Source: Marinicella litoralis (GTDB lineage Bacteria; Pseudomonadota; Gammaproteobacteria; Xanthomonadales; Marinicellaceae). From it: a DNA stretch of 64,000 bases. Below the pieces are notes generated by a model. That model saw nothing but the letters and a program-made list of their open reading frames with translations, ran no database searches and had not been told where the DNA came from. Below, in pieces: positions 8,975-16,817 of the stretch (the first letter of the stretch is position 1; each line of letters starts with the position of its first letter). A program made the position numbers and the translations under genes. Location of the stretch: assembly GCF_002591915.1 (NCBI RefSeq), contig NZ_NIHB01000002.1, positions 1-64,000 of the forward strand, read 5' to 3'.

Positions 8975-11509
8975 TTACAAATTATTCAAAGCTTCTTGTG
9001 TCTTAACTGTTCTGGTGTCTCCTGGTGGGAATGCCTTGGTGGCATGGTCTAAAACGGCTTGCCAGTGTGTTTTGGCACTTTCTTTATCACCCAACCCATC
9101 TGCCGCAACACCCAAATCATAGCGTGTCCAAACTGTAACCCAGCTATCAGGACCATCTAATGTTTTTCGTGTTTCCCATGTTTCATTCAGTATTTTTTGG
9201 GCTTTCTCAAACATGCCTTTGGCGTTATATACTCGACCTAAACCTTGTTTCGCTGTCATCAGGATATAGTCAGGTTTTTCATTGGCTGCCTGCATGATTT
9301 GCACAGCTTCATTGAAACTTTTTTCAGCTTCATCAAGGCGTCCAATGCCTAACTGACCACGACCAACCAGATTCAAGTCATAAGCCACATAAGGATGAGA
9401 ATTACCACGTGCCTTGCGTTCAATGGTCAAAACTTCCTCAGAAAATGGCAAGGCTTGTTCATATTCCTCTAATTGATTGTGAAGAAAGGCTTTCATCAAT
9501 AGTATGCCAGCCAACTCTGGACTGTCAGATGCATGCACTTGTCGAGCTGCTTTGATCGCCAAATCCAAAAGTGTTTTCGCCTCAGCTGTTTGGCCTGCTT
9601 GTGTCAAACCACCCGCTAAATTGGCATGACCATCAATCACTTTTGGATGTAATTCACCGAAGCTTAATTTGAGTATGCGCAGCGATTTGCGGTAATGGAC
9701 AATGGCTTCATCAAATAACCCTTGGTGATCATAGGCCATGGCAATATAATTGTGTGCAGTACCCACGCGATCATGGTCAGGTCCATGCAAAGCGGAAAGA
9801 ATTCCCAGCGCTTGTTGATGATTTGATAAACAAACATCAAATTGGCTTTCGTTACATGCCAAAACACCCAGGTTGGTTAATGCCGTTGCCACCATTCTGT
9901 GGTTTCCCCCAAATCTTTGAATGGCCGTATCTTTGGCCAAGGTTGAATGTTTTTTACTCTCTTCTTTATTGCCCAAATTAAATGTAATGTCTGCCATCAA
10001 CAAATGTAAGCTGGTAAGCCTTTCCACATCTTCATGTTCTGTACCACCCATTTGCGAAAGTGCTTTTTCTATGGCCAATTTGGCATCAGGGTATTTGCCC
10101 AACTTCAGGTATGCTCGTCCAATGGTTTGATAGAGCTGTGTTTGTAACAGAGGTTCATCAGCCAGTTCTGAATCAATCTCGTGTAATCCTCTGTCCAACA
10201 AAGCCTTCGGATCTATGGCTTCTCCTTGAGCAACCATGGGGTTGGCCCGATCAAATAAATTCACCATAAACCCAGAAACACGATCAGACCGCTCAACTTG
10301 AGCCAACACACGGCCTTTTTCAACATCTAAACGATACAAATGAAAACCTAATAACAGTGACAGCGCAACAGAGAAAATACCAACGACTGTAACCACAGTG
10401 GTATTTCGCTTACAAAATAACCTGACAGATTGCCAAAAACCAGGAGGCCTCATCAAAATCGGTTCATGGTTGATAAACCGTTTAATGTCCTCTGCCAACA
10501 TGCTGACACTTTGGTATCTATTGGCTGGATCAGGCTGACAACATGCAAATAAAATAGGGTCGATGGCAGGGTCATTTTTTTTATTTAAACGACTGAGAGG
10601 GGTTGGCTGCTCTAGTTGCAATAAATTGGCTATTTCACCAATTGACTTGTCTTGCAGTTCATGGGGCCCTTGTCCACTGAGCAAATGATAAAGCAGTACA
10701 CCCAAAGCATATACATCTGTGGCAGTTGTTAACAAGCCGCCGTTTAATTGTTCCGGAGAGGCGAACTGTGGCGTCATGATGCTGGTCATTGAGCCCGTGT
10801 TGGCGTGACCTTGGTCTTCATCAATCCATTTGGCAATGCCAAAATCCAGTAATTTCACTTGCCCGGAATCATCAATCAATACATTCGCCGGTTTGATGTC
10901 TCTGTGCACGATCAGTCGTTGATGAGCAAACTGTACAGCTGCACACAAATCGAGAAACAAACCCAAGCGCTGGCGTTGATCCAAGTCATGTTTATTCGCA
11001 TAACTTAAAATATCTTCACCCTGAACATATTCCATTACCAGATAAGGCTGGATCGTTTCGTCATCCCTTTGCCATTGCCCTCCATCTAACAAAGTAGCAA
11101 TATTCGGATGCTGCAAACTGGCCAATACTTGCCGCTCTTCAGCAAAGCGATTACGTAAATTTTTCTCACCTGATCGCATGAGCTTTATCGCCACTTGTCG
11201 TTCATATTCACCATCATCTCTTTGAGCCAAATACACGTCACCCATGCCACCACGACCTAAAAGATTCAACACGCGCCAAGAACCAATGCGAACTGGTGAT
11301 TTTTCTTTAAACATTTGACTCGCTGAAACAACTGCAGTTTCCAAAGAATCATTTTTAGATTGGTGTACCATCAACATGTCTTGCAATGTTTTTAATAACT
11401 CTGGGTGCTTGTTTCCAAATTCAGAAATTGCTTTTGCCTGTTGTGATTGGGGCAACCGAATGATGGCCTGAAAATGTTCATCTAAAATTACAAAGGATTG
11501 ATTGTTCAT
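8975..11509 (-). CDS. Membrane Ser/Thr protein kinase with C-terminal TPR repeats
   Basis: Hanks-type kinase of 844 residues that phosphorylates Ser/Thr on partner proteins. The glycine loop GRGGMG is at 85-90, the catalytic Lys at 109 (VAIK), HRDIKPAN from 202, DFG from 222, and the activation-segment end SPEQL near 252. A transmembrane helix lies at about 371-391 (VVTVVGIFSVALSLLLGF). The remaining 450 residues are tandem TPRs of the TPR_12/kinesin light chain type (AYLKLGKYPDAKLAIEKAL, AYDHQGLFDEAIVHYRKSL), presumably periplasmic. The ATG is chosen because it overlaps the upstream sigma gene's stop as ATGA, which implies translational coupling. Kinase-TPR genes beside TIGR02999-type sigma factors are a known pairing; substrates are unknown. 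Confidence 0.92.
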   Translation of the reverse strand: MNNQSFVILDEHFQAIIRLPQSQQAKAISEFGNKHPELLKTLQDMLMVHQSKNDSLETAVVSASQMFKEKSPVRIGSWRVLNLLGRGGMGDVYLAQRDDGEYERQVAIKLMRSGEKNLRNRFAEERQVLASLQHPNIATLLDGGQWQRDDETIQPYLVMEYVQGEDILSYANKHDLDQRQRLGLFLDLCAAVQFAHQRLIVHRDIKPANVLIDDSGQVKLLDFGIAKWIDEDQGHANTGSMTSIMTPQFASPEQLNGGLLTTATDVYALGVLLYHLLSGQGPHELQDKSIGEIANLLQLEQPTPLSRLNKKNDPAIDPILFACCQPDPANRYQSVSMLAEDIKRFINHEPILMRPPGFWQSVRLFCKRNTTVVTVVGIFSVALSLLLGFHLYRLDVEKGRVLAQVERSDRVSGFMVNLFDRANPMVAQGEAIDPKALLDRGLHEIDSELADEPLLQTQLYQTIGRAYLKLGKYPDAKLAIEKALSQMGGTEHEDVERLTSLHLLMADITFNLGNKEESKKHSTLAKDTAIQRFGGNHRMVATALTNLGVLACNESQFDVCLSNHQQALGILSALHGPDHDRVGTAHNYIAMAYDHQGLFDEAIVHYRKSLRILKLSFGELHPKVIDGHANLAGGLTQAGQTAEAKTLLDLAIKAARQVHASDSPELAGILLMKAFLHNQLEEYEQALPFSEEVLTIERKARGNSHPYVAYDLNLVGRGQLGIGRLDEAEKSFNEAVQIMQAANEKPDYILMTAKQGLGRVYNAKGMFEKAQKILNETWETRKTLDGPDSWVTVWTRYDLGVAADGLGDKESAKTHWQAVLDHATKAFPPGDTRTVKTQEALNNL

Positions 11510-12063
11510 GGATTGATTTGACTTCCTATCCAAGCCCTGGCGGTGATAAGGTCTCGTTTTATAGTGGCTTCCCCAACAGCGAAATGCGTGGCCATTTCCT
11601 TAACCTTCATTCCACCAAAATAATGACACTCTATGACCTCTGCTTTTCTTGCATCCAAGGCATGTAATTGCACCAGTGCGGACTCCAAATCCAATATCTC
11701 GAAGGCACTGCTTGCCTCATCTGCAAACTCAGTATTGATGTTAATGGTGATTTTCTGTGGGTTATTCCCACGTTTTTGAGCATGTCGTGAACGGGCTTCA
11801 TCCACCAACACGTTGCGCATGACTTTGGCCATAATGGCCATCCAAGCCAGGGCAGAATGGGCTGATTGACGACCATTTAACCAGCGAATCACTGCTTCAT
11901 TGACCAATTCTGTGGTTTGAAAAGCTTGACCTGACTCTTTGCGTAATTGGCGTCGTGCCATGCGTTTAAGATCTGGGTAAGCAGCATTGATCAAATCGTC
12001 CGCAGACAAATCTTCGACATTTGATAATTCCGGTATTACATCTGTACTGTTTTTTTCTGCCAT
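11506..12063 (-). CDS. ECF-subfamily RNA polymerase sigma factor (TIGR02999 type)
   Basis: A 185-residue sigma-70-family factor. Region 2 covers about residues 25-95 (YPDLKRMARRQL, ELVNEAVIRWLNG, MAKVMRNVLVDEARSR). Region 4 covers about 125-182 and has a helix-turn-helix (VIECHYFGGMKVKEMATHFAVGEATIKRDLITARAWI). The segment HAQKRGNN between them fits the TIGR02999/ECF43-like group, whose members are usually encoded next to Ser/Thr kinases rather than classic anti-sigma factors. Its stop overlaps the kinase start (ATGA), so the two are probably made in fixed ratio and the kinase may control the sigma factor. That control is inference from family context. Confidence 0.9.
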   Translation of the reverse strand: MAEKNSTDVIPELSNVEDLSADDLINAAYPDLKRMARRQLRKESGQAFQTTELVNEAVIRWLNGRQSAHSALAWMAIMAKVMRNVLVDEARSRHAQKRGNNPQKITININTEFADEASSAFEILDLESALVQLHALDARKAEVIECHYFGGMKVKEMATHFAVGEATIKRDLITARAWIGSQINP

Positions 12064-12548
12064 TAAACCCTTTAATCAAAGAAATATCAGGCCAACAGAC
12101 CCACACACCATTGAGTTATAAATTTATATTAGCATATCAGAATTCAAAAAACAGATAAAGAAAACCACTTCGTAATTAATCCATTAAAGACAACGAAAAA
12201 TTGAAGTAATCCTTGGAGACCAGCACAACCATCGAGTCATTGGATTTGGAAAAACAAACCTGTGATCATGGTGCCTGCTCTAAAATTTAATATATTAGAG
12301 CCAATTAAAGGAATAAATTTTAAATGACATTGTTCTGAGCCAATTGCTTTATTTTACATGGGAGGGTTGATAGTAACCAATCAAAAAAACCAACCAAGAA
12401 CCAACCAAGGACAGGCACTCCAATCAATAAATTCTTACACGCTCATCAGTGATTTGCCACAGAAATTTCCCTGGCCGATTAGGAGATGATTGGTTGTGAA
12501 TATTCGTCAGATCTTTATTTTCACAGGATATGGTCCAACTGTTTACCT
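12064..12548. other. Intergenic region with a partial dispersed repeat
   Basis: There is no supportable gene in this gap. The half nearest the sigma gene is AT-rich and presumably holds the sigma-kinase promoter, though I could not assign convincing -35/-10 boxes. The other half contains a 5' fragment of the MITE-like repeat. Confidence 0.5.
12399..12480. repeat. MITE-like repeat, copy C (5' fragment)
   Basis: The segment starts AACCAACCAAGGACAGGCAC, a diverged version of the left terminal repeat. It continues with CTCATCAGTGATTTGCCACAGAAATTTC, which parallels CCCATCAGAGATTTGCTACAGAAAATTTC of the complete copy after a variable A/T/C-rich spacer. The 3' half and right terminus are absent before the next gene. 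Confidence 0.6.
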
Positions 12549-13154
12549 TCAATAATCAGTGATATTTTTTCCCAAATATATATCGCGTTTCACATGCCAG
12601 ATTCCTTGTTGGTTGCGTTTGGGTAAACTGACACCGCATCCGGCACGACAAGCCTTATTATTGCGGTTTTCTTGTAACAGCAAGGGGTCATCATCAAAAG
12701 TGACATCGTCAATGTAATAAGTGCCTTTGTTGGGTTCAATCACATGTAAATGTATATGCTGTGGTATATCTCGCCTTGGGTAAGCACCGGGTCTAACGGA
12801 ATCAAATCGATACAAGCCATTGGTATCGGTGATGGCCCAACCGCGAAGCTGGCCGTGATTGGTCTTACCCGTGGGGTATAGCCCTTCAGCATCCGTTTGA
12901 TAGGCGTAAATAATCATACCGGAAGCTGGCTTACCACTTTCATTGTATACAATACCTTCAAGTATGAGCGGTTCGCCCTCTTCACCTGCAGGTGTGATTC
13001 TGGAATGTGATTTCAATTCTTTTGGCATATCAATAAACACCAATTCACAACCTTGGCAAGGGCCTCCAATAACTGGTTCTTGAGCTGTGGCATTTTGCAT
13101 GTATGCCAAAAACAACAGTGAATGGAGAATGATGATAAAGTGACTTCTGTTCAT
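12549..13154 (-). CDS. Secreted intradiol ring-cleavage dioxygenase-like protein
   Basis: A 201-residue protein with an N-terminal signal peptide (FIIILHSLLFLAYMQNATAQ). The rest matches the intradiol dioxygenase beta-sandwich (protocatechuate 3,4-/catechol 1,2-dioxygenase superfamily): LEGIVYNESGKPASGMIIYAYQTDAEGLY, then RGWAITDTNGLYRFDSVRPGAYP and the HIHLHV block. The Tyr of GAYP and the two His of HIHLH correspond to Fe(III) ligands. Extracytoplasmic members are known but their substrates are mostly uncharacterised. Cys pairs near the N-terminus (GGPCQGC) and C-terminus (ACRAGC) could form disulfides or bind metal. Its ATG overlaps the stop of the cytochrome b561 gene (ATGA), so a redox link is plausible but inferred. 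Confidence 0.82.
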   Translation of the reverse strand: MNRSHFIIILHSLLFLAYMQNATAQEPVIGGPCQGCELVFIDMPKELKSHSRITPAGEEGEPLILEGIVYNESGKPASGMIIYAYQTDAEGLYPTGKTNHGQLRGWAITDTNGLYRFDSVRPGAYPRRDIPQHIHLHVIEPNKGTYYIDDVTFDDDPLLLQENRNNKACRAGCGVSLPKRNQQGIWHVKRDIYLGKNITDY

Positions 13155-13762
13155 GATCTTTTCCTTTGGGTATTTCTTGTTTTAAAAAATGTCATTTTTG
13201 ATAAAGTACCGTCTTTTATTATGAACTGGTGATACAAAGCAGCCAATACATGGCAAACAATCACCGCCAGCATGATCCATTCACCAACAATGCCATGAAT
13301 AACAGCGGCAGGCTTTTCTAGTTGTTCCAGTGACAGGCCAAAGAGGCTTTCTACCTCAATCCCCCGGAACCAGGTCATGTCGTAAAAGAAGAAATAATCA
13401 ATTTCGCCTCTCCTTGATAAATAGTCTGCGATAGATAAATATCCGCTTAACGGCATTATGATCAAGAGAAGGTACAAGGCGATGTGCACCACACGTGATG
13501 CAAGCTGTTGCCAATGAGAACCTGTTTTAGAAACGGGCACAGGGTGCATCAACCTCCAAACTAACCTGAGAACAATGATCACCGCCAGCGTCAATCCAAT
13601 CGACAAGTGCAGTTGTATAGACAACCAATTTTCAAAGTCGCTATCCGCAAGCCATTCGCGATAATAAATGGCGCAATAAGTAATTAAAATAAGTACTGCC
13701 GTTAGCCAATGAAACCACTTGGCAACCGCACCATAGACCAAAGAATTGTTTTTATGCTCCAT
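13151..13762 (-). CDS. Cytochrome b561 family membrane protein
   Basis: A 203-residue inner-membrane dihaem b-type cytochrome with four predicted TM helices at about 12-32, 47-67, 88-110 and 155-180. Haem-ligand histidines are visible in the first helix (KWFHWLTA), the second (IQLHLSIG), the third (VVHIALYLL) and the last (VCHVLAALYHQF). The family passes electrons between quinol or superoxide and periplasmic partners. It is the first gene of a two-gene operon with the secreted dioxygenase-like protein, so electron supply to that protein or to oxygen chemistry near it is conceivable. Confidence 0.9.
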   Translation of the reverse strand: MEHKNNSLVYGAVAKWFHWLTAVLILITYCAIYYREWLADSDFENWLSIQLHLSIGLTLAVIIVLRLVWRLMHPVPVSKTGSHWQQLASRVVHIALYLLLIIMPLSGYLSIADYLSRRGEIDYFFFYDMTWFRGIEVESLFGLSLEQLEKPAAVIHGIVGEWIMLAVIVCHVLAALYHQFIIKDGTLSKMTFFKTRNTQRKRS

Positions 13763-13834
13763 TGATACCCTTTACACATCCAAAACATCAAATGTGTATA
13801 GTCACACAAGCAATTAGCGTGACTCAAGTCAGAA

Positions 13835-14770
13835 TCATTTAAAACGATGAGTTTCTGTTTTAAGCTGTGGAGTTGCTTTGAAGCGGCTGATAAACGCCTT
13901 GGCATAGTTACGGCTGAGTCGAACTTTACTGCCGTTGTCTAGGGTTAAATCATAGTCACCATTAAGTCGAGATTGGTAGGAAAGCACCTTTTCTGTGTTG
14001 ACTATAATGGAGCGATGGATGCGAATGAATCGATAGTCTAGCTTTTCAGCCATTGATTTCAACGTTGTTGAATGCAGGTATTCTTGAGCTTCCATCTGAA
14101 TAGATACATAGGGCGTTGCTGATTGTATAAACAGGATGTCGCTCAGGTTTATTCGAGTGTTGTTCTTACCTGAATTAACCACCAGGTAGTTGGTTGAACT
14201 TATGTCATCAGGTGATTGCTTTTCAATGGATTTGGCATGCACAGCCAATGTTTCTGTCGGTTGATCATCTAATGATTGAGCATCAAACTTCATTTTATGA
14301 TTGTGACTTGCTAAATATTTTAATGCGTAAATATAGACACCATAGACTAAGGTGATTTTGAGCAAATCATTGGCCAGCGTAAAAGTCAGCACTTTGATGA
14401 CACCATAGGATTGGTCTCGAAAAATCACAGACAAGCACCAAACAGTCAGGGATGTCATTACCACATGTGCCAAAGTAGCAACAATCAGCGTGACTCCCAT
14501 TCTGCTGTATGTGTCGATTTTTTTGCTTTGATGTAGGTATTTGAGCAGCCATAAAATCGGCGGAAATATCAACCAAAAACTTTTAAATAAAAGCGACTCA
14601 GAAAAGTAGAATGAGGTGTTATTTCTTTTCGACTCAAGATAATCTTGGAACACACCAAGAAGTATCAGAGCAACAAATACAGAAAGAACTGCTATTAAGA
14701 ACTTATTGCCATAAAAAAAACTAAAAACCTTTGATTTAGTAAGTGTTGGCAATTGATTTCTCATAGGCAT
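13835..14770 (-). CDS. LytTR-family transcriptional regulator with membrane N-terminus
   Basis: A 311-residue protein. The first half has four hydrophobic segments (around 24-42, 64-80, 92-118 and 126-152). The C-terminal ~100 residues are a LytTR DNA-binding domain: ILFIQSATPYVSIQM, RFIRIHRSIIVNTEKV and LDNGSKVRLSRNYAKAF. LytTR proteins bind direct repeats with a 10-bp beta fold. With no receiver domain, this one probably senses something at the membrane and regulates directly. It lies 72 bp upstream of the cytochrome b561 gene in the same orientation and may control that operon. An ATG two codons in is an equally good start. Confidence 0.88.
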   Translation of the reverse strand: MPMRNQLPTLTKSKVFSFFYGNKFLIAVLSVFVALILLGVFQDYLESKRNNTSFYFSESLLFKSFWLIFPPILWLLKYLHQSKKIDTYSRMGVTLIVATLAHVVMTSLTVWCLSVIFRDQSYGVIKVLTFTLANDLLKITLVYGVYIYALKYLASHNHKMKFDAQSLDDQPTETLAVHAKSIEKQSPDDISSTNYLVVNSGKNNTRINLSDILFIQSATPYVSIQMEAQEYLHSTTLKSMAEKLDYRFIRIHRSIIVNTEKVLSYQSRLNGDYDLTLDNGSKVRLSRNYAKAFISRFKATPQLKTETHRFK

Positions 14771-14821
14771 TTATTGGTAATTCACGATAAATAATCAGGG
14801 ACTGTAGTGGACAAATAATTT

Positions 14822-14902
14822 TGCCACTGTGCTGATAATATGCCACTTCAATAGCAGAATCAAGTCGTGACAACACCACCTCACCATCAGCTTTTGTGGC
14901 TT
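14822..14902 (-). pseudogene. Duplicated 3' fragment of the aconitase gene
   Basis: Bases 14829-14869 are identical over 41 nt to 16866-16906 inside acnA. Homology continues after a net 12-nt in-frame deletion (14873-14900 against about 16922-16949, a few mismatches). Read on the minus strand it gives ADGEVV, then RLDSAIEVAYYQH, as in AcnA, before diverging. It has no start and lacks the rest of the gene, so it is a gene relic. It lies on the far side of the beta-helix gene, in the same orientation as acnA. Confidence 0.9.
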
Positions 14903-14932
14903 GGTCTCATGAACCCAAGCAGACCTCCTTTA

Positions 14933-14946
14933 ATTCAAAGCCGTCC
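14933..14946 (-). pseudogene. Possible remnant of a second D-G-F-E gene end
   Basis: On the minus strand GACGGCTTTGAA repeats the last codons of the adjacent beta-helix gene (GACGGCTTTGAG, Asp-Gly-Phe-Glu), about 30 nt beyond its stop. It sits beside the acnA fragment, so it may be a second gene-end relic. The match is short and could be chance. Confidence 0.3.
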
Positions 14947-14973
14947 AATAACCACAGCTTCAATCAGGCATGG

Positions 14974-16098
14974 TTACTCAAAGCCGTCTTCAAAAATCAG
15001 GTCAGACAATGATTCTGACTCAATGGCTCCCACATCAACGGTGGTGCCATAAATTCGCCCTGCTCCGGATAAATCCAAATCTCCCAGGCTCCATAGTTCA
15101 TCAAAGTGAGGCGGAATGTGGGTGAAAGTAGGTGGCCGTTTGCCACGGTTGGATAAGGCTGAATTGAGCGCAGGTTTGAAATTCAATAGCCCAGTTTCAA
15201 ACTCTGGTGTCACAGAAAAATTACCGGATGTTTCATCGGCAGCGCCTATAACGACACCCAGGTCATTGTTGAAGAGGTACTTGTATCCATCACCAGTTAA
15301 ACTCAAATCCCCTGCTGTGTTAGCCCAAAAGATGTTGTTGGCCATGAAGGCACTGGATGATTCATACACTTTGATTGATGTGCCAGCAAATAAATTTGTG
15401 TGACCAACACTGGCGAAGTTATTCATCACGGTGTTGTTGGTGAAGTACACGCCCGGGGAATCACCTGTACCCACACTGTTTTGCTGACTGATGATGACTG
15501 AACCCGTGCTTGAATCAGACTGATTTTCAGTGAATAAATTATTTCTGATCACCAACCTGTTTCCGCCAACCACATACAATGCCCCTGCTTCATCGGCCGT
15601 ATTATCAATAAAAACATTGTTTTCGATCAGCACGTTACCCAGGTATTCTGCCAATGGGAACAGCCTCAAACCACCCCCAAAATCACCCGCATTTCCTTCA
15701 GTTAACACCAGATAGGAAATACTGATGTCACCGAGGGCACCTGGGATGATGTTCAATGCACTGGCTGTGTTATTTCCACTTAAGGTACTGTGTGACAAAG
15801 GATCATTGGCCAATATTCTGCTGCCACAACTGTTGTTATTGAAGGTGAACCAATTACCGCTGATTTCTAAATCATGGTCTTCTGTGAAGCCAGAATATGT
15901 AAAACCTCCCGTTGGGGCAGTAAAGACGCCAAACCGCAACTTGATGTGGTCTGTTTGGTTGTTACTGTCTGCAATCGCCAAGGCATTTTGTAATTCTGCA
16001 CCATTTGAGACGCAAAATGAGGCCGCATGAACTGGCTTTAAAAACAGCAAGCCCAAAAAACCCAGCAGTATCATTTTACTTGTGTATTTTATAATCAT
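14974..16098 (-). CDS. Secreted right-handed beta-helix protein with D-G-F-E tail
   Basis: A 374-residue exported protein. The signal peptide is MIIKYTSKMILLGFLGLLFLKPVHA, cleaved before ASFC. The body carries parallel beta-helix coils with repeated N-N-x-F turns (IENNVFIDNTADEAGALYV, IRNNLFTENQSD, FTNNTVMNNFAS), typical of choice-of-anchor Q proteins. Near the end are RIYGTTVDVGAIE and the C-terminus LSDLIFEDGFE, which resembles the tail of the giant secreted protein. A good ribosome binding site (AAAGGA) precedes the ATG. It is bracketed by acnA and a duplicated acnA 3' fragment, so the gene may have been inserted as a unit. Substrate or ligand is unknown. Confidence 0.82.
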   Translation of the reverse strand: MIIKYTSKMILLGFLGLLFLKPVHAASFCVSNGAELQNALAIADSNNQTDHIKLRFGVFTAPTGGFTYSGFTEDHDLEISGNWFTFNNNSCGSRILANDPLSHSTLSGNNTASALNIIPGALGDISISYLVLTEGNAGDFGGGLRLFPLAEYLGNVLIENNVFIDNTADEAGALYVVGGNRLVIRNNLFTENQSDSSTGSVIISQQNSVGTGDSPGVYFTNNTVMNNFASVGHTNLFAGTSIKVYESSSAFMANNIFWANTAGDLSLTGDGYKYLFNNDLGVVIGAADETSGNFSVTPEFETGLLNFKPALNSALSNRGKRPPTFTHIPPHFDELWSLGDLDLSGAGRIYGTTVDVGAIESESLSDLIFEDGFE

Positions 16099-16264
16099 TG
16101 TATATTTTCCTTTTTCTATCTAATCAGTAACTAAATGACTGTAAAAGCATAAACAACACAAAAAATCAGAAAATAAATGGTCATAATGTAAATAAAATGC
16201 GTAAGAACTCCCCCAAGGTTGCCATTTATAGGCATCGATTGAGGGGTGCGAATAAGTCAACAAT

Positions 16265-16289
16265 AACTCAACCCGGAACGGTTTGAGTT
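16265..16289. other. Stem-loop upstream of the beta-helix gene
   Basis: AACTCAACCC and GGTTTGAGTT form a 10-bp stem with one mismatch around the loop GGAAC. No T tract follows on either strand, so it does not look like an intrinsic terminator. It lies about 170 bp before the beta-helix start and could be an operator or the remains of an inverted repeat. Confidence 0.45.
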
Positions 16290-16390
16290 GAATTGATTGA
16301 AACCCAATTGAAAATTACGCTGCCATTGAACTGGCTGAATGTTGCGGAATAAAGGATTCAGCTGATCCTCAATATACAAGTGTCATCATT

Positions 16391-16749
16391 TAGATTGTCA
16401 AGAACGAGCCTACGGCTTACTTGCATCAGAGTCAGGCAAAACAGGCAGAGAAATTTCTAATCACCTTGGTCGTTCTCTCTGAACAATTTCAGAAGAGCTT
16501 AAACGAAACTCAATAATCCTCAACACCTTTAATGCTTCAAAAGCGCACATTGCCAAAAACCACTCGGCAGATCATGCCTGCAATCGATACACTTGGATGA
16601 AATTCGACAACATCAACCAACAACCGCCCTCGCCACTTCCTTGATCACTTTACTGGTGAAATCGCCGGTCAAATCAGTAAGTTTTTTAACTAATACACAG
16701 TTAAAAACTTAATTTGTAACCCTTGTGCGATGTGTGCCTTTGGTTAGTT
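16391..16749. repeat. MITE-like repeat, copy D (diverged, near full length)
   Basis: It aligns with the complete copy at several points: CATCAGAG then CAGAGAAATTTC; CAGATCATGCCTGCAATCG against CAGAACATGTCTGCAACCG; TTGATCACTTTACTGGTGAA against TTAATCACTTTCCTGCTGAA; and GGTCAAATCAGTAAGTTTTTTAA. The right end GATGTGTGCCTTTGGTTAGTT is a decayed terminal repeat. The left end is poorly preserved, so its boundary is approximate. Confidence 0.65.
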
Positions 16750-16817
16750 ATGTATGTTTTGGCCAAATAATTTTGGCTCGGTTTAACTTACAAACCTATA
16801 CTTTCGTTGCGATTCAT

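Larger units (their letters stand above)
16099..16817. other. Long intergenic region with hairpin and diverged repeat
   Basis: There is no supportable gene. The part before the beta-helix gene (16099-16260) is AT-rich and probably holds its promoter. A 10-bp stem-loop lies at 16265-16289 and a diverged MITE-like copy occupies the part nearest acnA. Confidence 0.5.
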
